This document shows positions 60,342-64,000 of a stretch of DNA of 64,000 bases, in pieces. Under the pieces are notes generated by a model. That model ran no database searches. It was given only the letters and a program-made list of their open reading frames with translations, and was not told the origin of the DNA. The stretch spans positions 310,001 through 374,000 of the forward strand of contig DATGFN010000019.1 of assembly GCA_035308965.1 (NCBI GenBank), read 5' to 3'. Source of the stretch: DASYXZ01 sp035308965 (GTDB lineage Bacteria; Acidobacteriota; Terriglobia; UBA7540). Position numbers and translations under genes: made by a program. How positions within the stretch are numbered: the first letter of the stretch is position 1; the number at the start of each line of letters is the position of its first letter.

Positions 60342-61592
60342 TCAAGCTTCGATGTGTTTCTGCCTAATTGAGAATATGAGCGCGGCGCCCATCAAGCCGG
60401 CGATGGTCACAATCCCCCACGCCCAATTGTAGCTGTGAGTCTTCTCAAATATCCGTCCTGCCATCACCGGCCCCAGCCATTGCCCCAGCGAATCCGCCAT
60501 GATGATGATGGCTAGAAGTTTGCCGAGAGCCTGAAGCCCGAAGCACTCCGCGGTAACCAGCGGAATCAGCATGTAATCGGCACCCATGGCAAAACCGAAA
60601 ATGATGCTGAATGTCCACACCGCGCCGCGAAAGTGCACAAGAAAGAGGAGCGGAATGGACGCGGCCATCAGAAGGTAAAAGAGCGCCATCACATTTTTCT
60701 TTCGGAAACGGTCGGCAAGATAACCCACAATCACTCGCCCCGCCAGGCCCGAAAAAAGCAGCCCGCTGGAAACCCAGGATGCCTGTCCGGTCGAATAGCC
60801 CTGGTCGCGGAGGAAAAGGACGAATTGCTGAATCACGGTGCCGATGGCGCCAATTACCAGAGTGGTCCCGGCCAGAATAAGCCAAAAATTAGTTGTGCGG
60901 AGAGAGGCGCGGAATATTTTCCTCTGGTCAGGCGATTCACCTGATGGAACCGCGAGCGAGGTCGATCTGTCCGGATGAAGTCCCAAATCGGCCGGATAAG
61001 ACCGCGTCACCAATTGCGCGATGGGAAAAAGGGCGACAAAAATCATGATGCCAATGAATTCAAAGGCGCCCCGCCATCCAAAGCGGTCAATTAGAAAATG
61101 GACGAGAATGGGTGAAACCGCCCCGCCCACTCCCAGTCCCAGGTAGGCGTATCCCATCGCCCGACCGCGCTTGGCGCGAAACCAATTGGCGATCAGCACC
61201 TGGTTGGCAATGGGCCCAGCCAGGATGTAGCCTACGACTTCAACAAGGCAAAGCGCGTAATACTGCCACAGGGTGGACATCCAACCCATAAAGAAAAGCG
61301 CCAATCCAACCAGGCATACACCAAGGCGAATGACGGAGCGGGGACCAAGGCGGTCAATCAAAGCGCCCAGGAACACCACGAAAGGAGCGACCATCAAGAA
61401 CCCGAGGAAGATGCCTTCGGTCACCTGGCCGCGCCGGAGGCCCAAAGAATCGACCAGGGAAGGATAAAAAACAGGAAAGCCGTAGAAAACAATGCCCACG
61501 GCGAAGAAGAGATTCAAAAAACCGGAGAGGACAATCCACCAACCGTAAAATAAACGGCCCTCTGGAGTGCCTGTCGCGTTCGTATTTTCCAT
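60342..61592 (-). CDS. MFS transporter
   Basis: 416 residues with twelve membrane segments. The MFS loop 2-3 motif appears as GALIDRLGPRSVIRLG and the second half has GYLADRFRKKNVMALF. Fold and sequence recall the oxalate/formate or monocarboxylate (OFA) group (MENTNATGTPEGRLFYGWWIV). It ends an operon with the two genes before it on the minus strand (gaps of 43 and 47 bp), so it likely imports their substrate. Confidence 0.9.
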   Translation of the reverse strand: MENTNATGTPEGRLFYGWWIVLSGFLNLFFAVGIVFYGFPVFYPSLVDSLGLRRGQVTEGIFLGFLMVAPFVVFLGALIDRLGPRSVIRLGVCLVGLALFFMGWMSTLWQYYALCLVEVVGYILAGPIANQVLIANWFRAKRGRAMGYAYLGLGVGGAVSPILVHFLIDRFGWRGAFEFIGIMIFVALFPIAQLVTRSYPADLGLHPDRSTSLAVPSGESPDQRKIFRASLRTTNFWLILAGTTLVIGAIGTVIQQFVLFLRDQGYSTGQASWVSSGLLFSGLAGRVIVGYLADRFRKKNVMALFYLLMAASIPLLFLVHFRGAVWTFSIIFGFAMGADYMLIPLVTAECFGLQALGKLLAIIIMADSLGQWLGPVMAGRIFEKTHSYNWAWGIVTIAGLMGAALIFSIRQKHIEA

Positions 61593-61635
61593 GGCTGAGT
61601 TTTCTACGCTCCGTTCGGGATTTTCCAGCCAGACG

Positions 61636-62937
61636 TCAATCCTTTAGCGATCCAACCACTTCATCCCAATGATCGCGGCACCACGCAGCCATGTCACTTA
61701 CGGTCCATTCGCTTTTCCACTGAAATCGGTGGCGTAAATCCAAAACCCAGGCGAGGAATCCGTTTTCAGGATCGAAAATCAGCCCGTGTAATGCCTTTTC
61801 CGTTTTGGCCGCCGCATGCATGGCATATTCCGAATCCGGCAATTGAAAGATCGTATGCATCTGGAAGGTGGACGCCCCGCGCAAAAGGTACTCGGCGGCC
61901 ACACGGCCGGAGCAAATGTCCCCTGTGGCGCTCATGGGCATTACACGATGGCGACCGGGCACAGCAGGCCTTGAGTCAAGAAAGTTTTCCAGCACGGCGA
62001 GATTGCGCTGGCTCAAATCCGGTCCTCCATAAGCAACTCCAGCTTTGCCCTCAAATTCCTTGGCCGGATCGAAAAGTCGATTGGCGTAAATCATAAAGTC
62101 GGCGCCGCCGTCCGAGCCGTGCGGGTTATGGATTTCCTCCAGCATCTCGAGCTGAAACTTATCTTCAAAGAGAGCGTTGAATATCTTCAGGCCCACATGG
62201 ACTTTGCCCGGTACGCGCCCGTGGATCAGGCCCGGCACCTTGCGCAGCCACTCCAATATTTTTGCTTGTTGCGTTGCGCGCTCCGAGCCCGCCAGGGTGG
62301 GGCTGAAATCCTTCTCCAAGGGCATCGGCGTTTCGGCGCGATGCTTGTTCCAAGCGACGAGAAGCGCGTTAGTGGTGAATGTGTACTCATCTTCTTTCCA
62401 AGCGTTTTCTCCCGGGGTGGGCAGGTGATATTTCACCGAGGGTACTATCAGCATTTCCAACGACTCACCCAACCTCAACGCATCGTCGAACAGAGATAGA
62501 TACGCCTCGAAAGTGTCGAACCATCCCCGGCCTTTCCATGTAACCGTCCATCCCGCTTCCCCGCCCCGGCCTTGAATACGCTCAACCAACATCCGAGTCT
62601 CAGGGATAGCCCATTCCCGCATGGATTGTTCACCGGCGTTGTCTTTGGCAATCACAGTCTTGAGCACCACGAAACCAAGCCCTGCCTCCGCGTCTTTTTC
62701 CACCTGGTGCCGCGCCAGCGAAAGTTGTCCGGAAGCCTTGCCAAAAGGGTTTTTCACTTTCAGGCCGCCATAGGAACTGGTGAGGTCAATGCCGTAGATA
62801 GACAGTATGTACGCTTCGAGCGGTCGGGGCAGGCCGGCGCGAAATCTTTCAAAGTCCGTGCGCAGTTGTTGCGCTTCCCAGCCGCCAGGCCGTGGCGACC
62901 CAAGCAGCCGGACCCGCGACGGAAGAAATTCCCACAT
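61636..62937 (-). CDS. Dihydroorotate dehydrogenase-like FMN protein
   Basis: 433 residues. A TIM barrel of the DHODH family: YGGLKVKNPFGKASGQLS (FMN phosphate region), VLKTVIAKD, VTWKGRGWFD, YGGPDLSQRNL and MPMSATGDICSGRVAAEYLL near the C-terminus. It is far longer than pyrD (about 330) and the catalytic Cys/Ser loop is not clear, so pyrimidine synthesis is unlikely. In an operon with a DHDPS-like gene and an MFS transporter, it may reduce or oxidise an unsaturated catabolite. Substrate unknown. Confidence 0.75.
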   Translation of the reverse strand: MWEFLPSRVRLLGSPRPGGWEAQQLRTDFERFRAGLPRPLEAYILSIYGIDLTSSYGGLKVKNPFGKASGQLSLARHQVEKDAEAGLGFVVLKTVIAKDNAGEQSMREWAIPETRMLVERIQGRGGEAGWTVTWKGRGWFDTFEAYLSLFDDALRLGESLEMLIVPSVKYHLPTPGENAWKEDEYTFTTNALLVAWNKHRAETPMPLEKDFSPTLAGSERATQQAKILEWLRKVPGLIHGRVPGKVHVGLKIFNALFEDKFQLEMLEEIHNPHGSDGGADFMIYANRLFDPAKEFEGKAGVAYGGPDLSQRNLAVLENFLDSRPAVPGRHRVMPMSATGDICSGRVAAEYLLRGASTFQMHTIFQLPDSEYAMHAAAKTEKALHGLIFDPENGFLAWVLDLRHRFQWKSEWTVSDMAAWCRDHWDEVVGSLKD

Positions 62938-62984
62938 AGAGGATGGCCACCCAGATTTCGCAACAGGATAGTCGTCACGCCGGC

Positions 62985-63965
62985 CTACGGCGTGTGAAGT
63001 TCACCGAGCGCGCGCAAAGTTTCCTTCAATTGGATGAATTCACTCTCATCGAGTTCAGGTCCCCACGGATCGTGCGCGGACTCGCGGCTCAGCGCGCCTT
63101 GATGAACCATCACCCACAGCACACGGCGGATGTAACCCTCCATGGGAGCCACGAAGAGCGCCCGGCCCAGTTGGTCGACTTTGGACGAGAGGTCCAGAAA
63201 CTCCTTGGGCTTCCCGGCGAACCATGCCGCCATCATGTTGTGCTGCAAAGTGGTGCATACGGAGCCCATCCCCACCAGGGCTGCCTGTGCTCCGCACATC
63301 AGGCTATAACCGAAGAATCGATCTTCACCCGTGATTAAAAGCTTTAAAGGAAATTCACGGGCGAGAAGATTGGCAATATCCTGGTAGGTCATCACGCTGT
63401 CAAGGGTGGCGAGCTTAATTCCCACAACCTCGGGGAGCGCGAGTAGCCAGCGCAAGAGATCGGGCGAGTAGTCCATGCCACCCGCGGCTTCGTAAAGATA
63501 AAAAAGGATTATTGGAATTCCCAAGGCCGCCAGTTGATGATGATATTCGAATGCCAGACGATCCCTGTGGGCCGCATCGCCAAAGCTCCTGGGCGGATAA
63601 ACCAGAAATGCATCGGCGCCGTTCGTGGCAGCGTCGCGAGCCATCCCGAGTGCGGAAGCCGCGAAGGTGGATGCATCCTGAGAATCGGGCGCGCCCCCCA
63701 CTCCGGCAATCACCAATTTCCCAGGCTTCAAACCCCCCGTCCAGTTTTCGAGGATTTGCAGGCGCTGTTCCCGGCTCATGCGCAATCCCCTGCCCGTATG
63801 CGCCCACACGGCCACGCCCGCGATAGGTTGCCGCGACATGAATTCAACGTACCGCTCCTGCGCTGCCCGGTCGATTTCACCGCTGGCGTTGAACATGACT
63901 GGTACGGCAGGAATCAATCCATGTAGCAATCGTGAATGGCACTCTTCCACGGAAATTCGCTTCAT
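62985..63965 (-). CDS. DHDPS/NAL family aldolase-like protein
   Basis: 326 residues from the ATG at 63963-63965 (MKRISVEECHSRL). TIM barrel of the DapA/NanA family. The Schiff-base Lys lies in VVGIKLATLDS; the catalytic Tyr in IILFYLYEAAG. A GxTGE-type loop typical of DapA is replaced by AHTGRG, so the substrate is different from the DapA one. First gene of the three-gene operon with the DHODH-like and MFS genes. Function unknown; a keto-acid aldol reaction is inferred. Confidence 0.85.
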   Translation of the reverse strand: MKRISVEECHSRLLHGLIPAVPVMFNASGEIDRAAQERYVEFMSRQPIAGVAVWAHTGRGLRMSREQRLQILENWTGGLKPGKLVIAGVGGAPDSQDASTFAASALGMARDAATNGADAFLVYPPRSFGDAAHRDRLAFEYHHQLAALGIPIILFYLYEAAGGMDYSPDLLRWLLALPEVVGIKLATLDSVMTYQDIANLLAREFPLKLLITGEDRFFGYSLMCGAQAALVGMGSVCTTLQHNMMAAWFAGKPKEFLDLSSKVDQLGRALFVAPMEGYIRRVLWVMVHQGALSRESAHDPWGPELDESEFIQLKETLRALGELHTP

Positions 63966-64000
63966 GCGCAAAACTCCGCCTGCCGGATTCGGTAACGCGA

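Noticed and set aside
61636..62937. pyrD (pyrimidine biosynthesis)
   Set aside because: About 100 residues longer than PyrD, no clear catalytic Cys/Ser loop, and its operon has no pyrimidine genes.
1..64000. CRISPR arrays, rRNA and tRNA genes
   Set aside because: No regularly spaced direct repeats, conserved rRNA stretches or cloverleaf with a T-loop were seen.

Overview
The window looks like a chromosomal segment of a free-living Gram-negative bacterium, most likely an Acidobacteriota relative. This is inferred from gene content, not from a marker gene: a PQQ-type quinoprotein, a Ser/Thr kinase with a PD40 propeller, UPF0182, GldA/F/G-like ABC genes and many small toxin-antitoxin-like genes. 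G+C is moderately high, there is no rRNA or tRNA gene, and no CRISPR array.

Layout. 1-7804: a GldAFG-like ABC exporter (minus strand, last gene cut by the edge), two tandem Uma2 nuclease-like genes, an SDR reductase, a large PQQ dehydrogenase and an O-methyltransferase. 7943-11171: a complete 3229-bp IS1-like transposon with matching ends and an 8-bp target duplication. Besides its transposase it carries a proteasome/HslV-like Ntn hydrolase, a small basic protein, a membrane protein and a RelE-like protein. 11237-25180: uracil-DNA glycosylase, cold shock protein, glycerol kinase, MntA/HepT toxin-antitoxin pair, sigma/anti-sigma pair, a second ABC exporter, small unknown genes and UPF0182. 25332-33975: Ser/Thr kinase, two selenocysteine peroxiredoxins (each with an in-frame TGA at the catalytic position followed by a SECIS-like hairpin), Hsp20, ClpB and HtpX, i.e. 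a redox and protein-quality cluster. 34339-45255: membrane-bound spermidine-synthase-like protein, PilZ response regulator, sigma factor with a zinc-finger anti-sigma carrying Ycf48-like repeats, BrnTA, tilS-hpt-ftsH. 45442-57199: hybrid histidine kinase, aquaglyceroporin, folP, TauE/Rrf2, glmM, amidohydrolase, CPBP protease and TetR. 57380-63965: MOSC, ferredoxin, HemJ/CopD-like and CDGSH proteins, then a three-gene minus-strand operon (DHDPS-like, DHODH-like, MFS).

Two points deserve most attention. First, the two peroxiredoxins would be called broken by routine annotation, but both have TGA at codon 70, a cysteine at 169, and a hairpin 14 nt after the TGA whose closing base pair covaries. 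Second, the transposon is bounded exactly and carries an unexpected proteolytic-fold gene. A further pattern runs through the window: several accessory genes, and glmM, have a -10 element 6-7 nt before the ATG and no Shine-Dalgarno, which suggests leaderless mRNAs. Palindromic GC-rich repeats are scattered between genes, and three appear inserted in frame inside the kinase and clpB.

All function calls come from reading motifs by eye; no database search was run.
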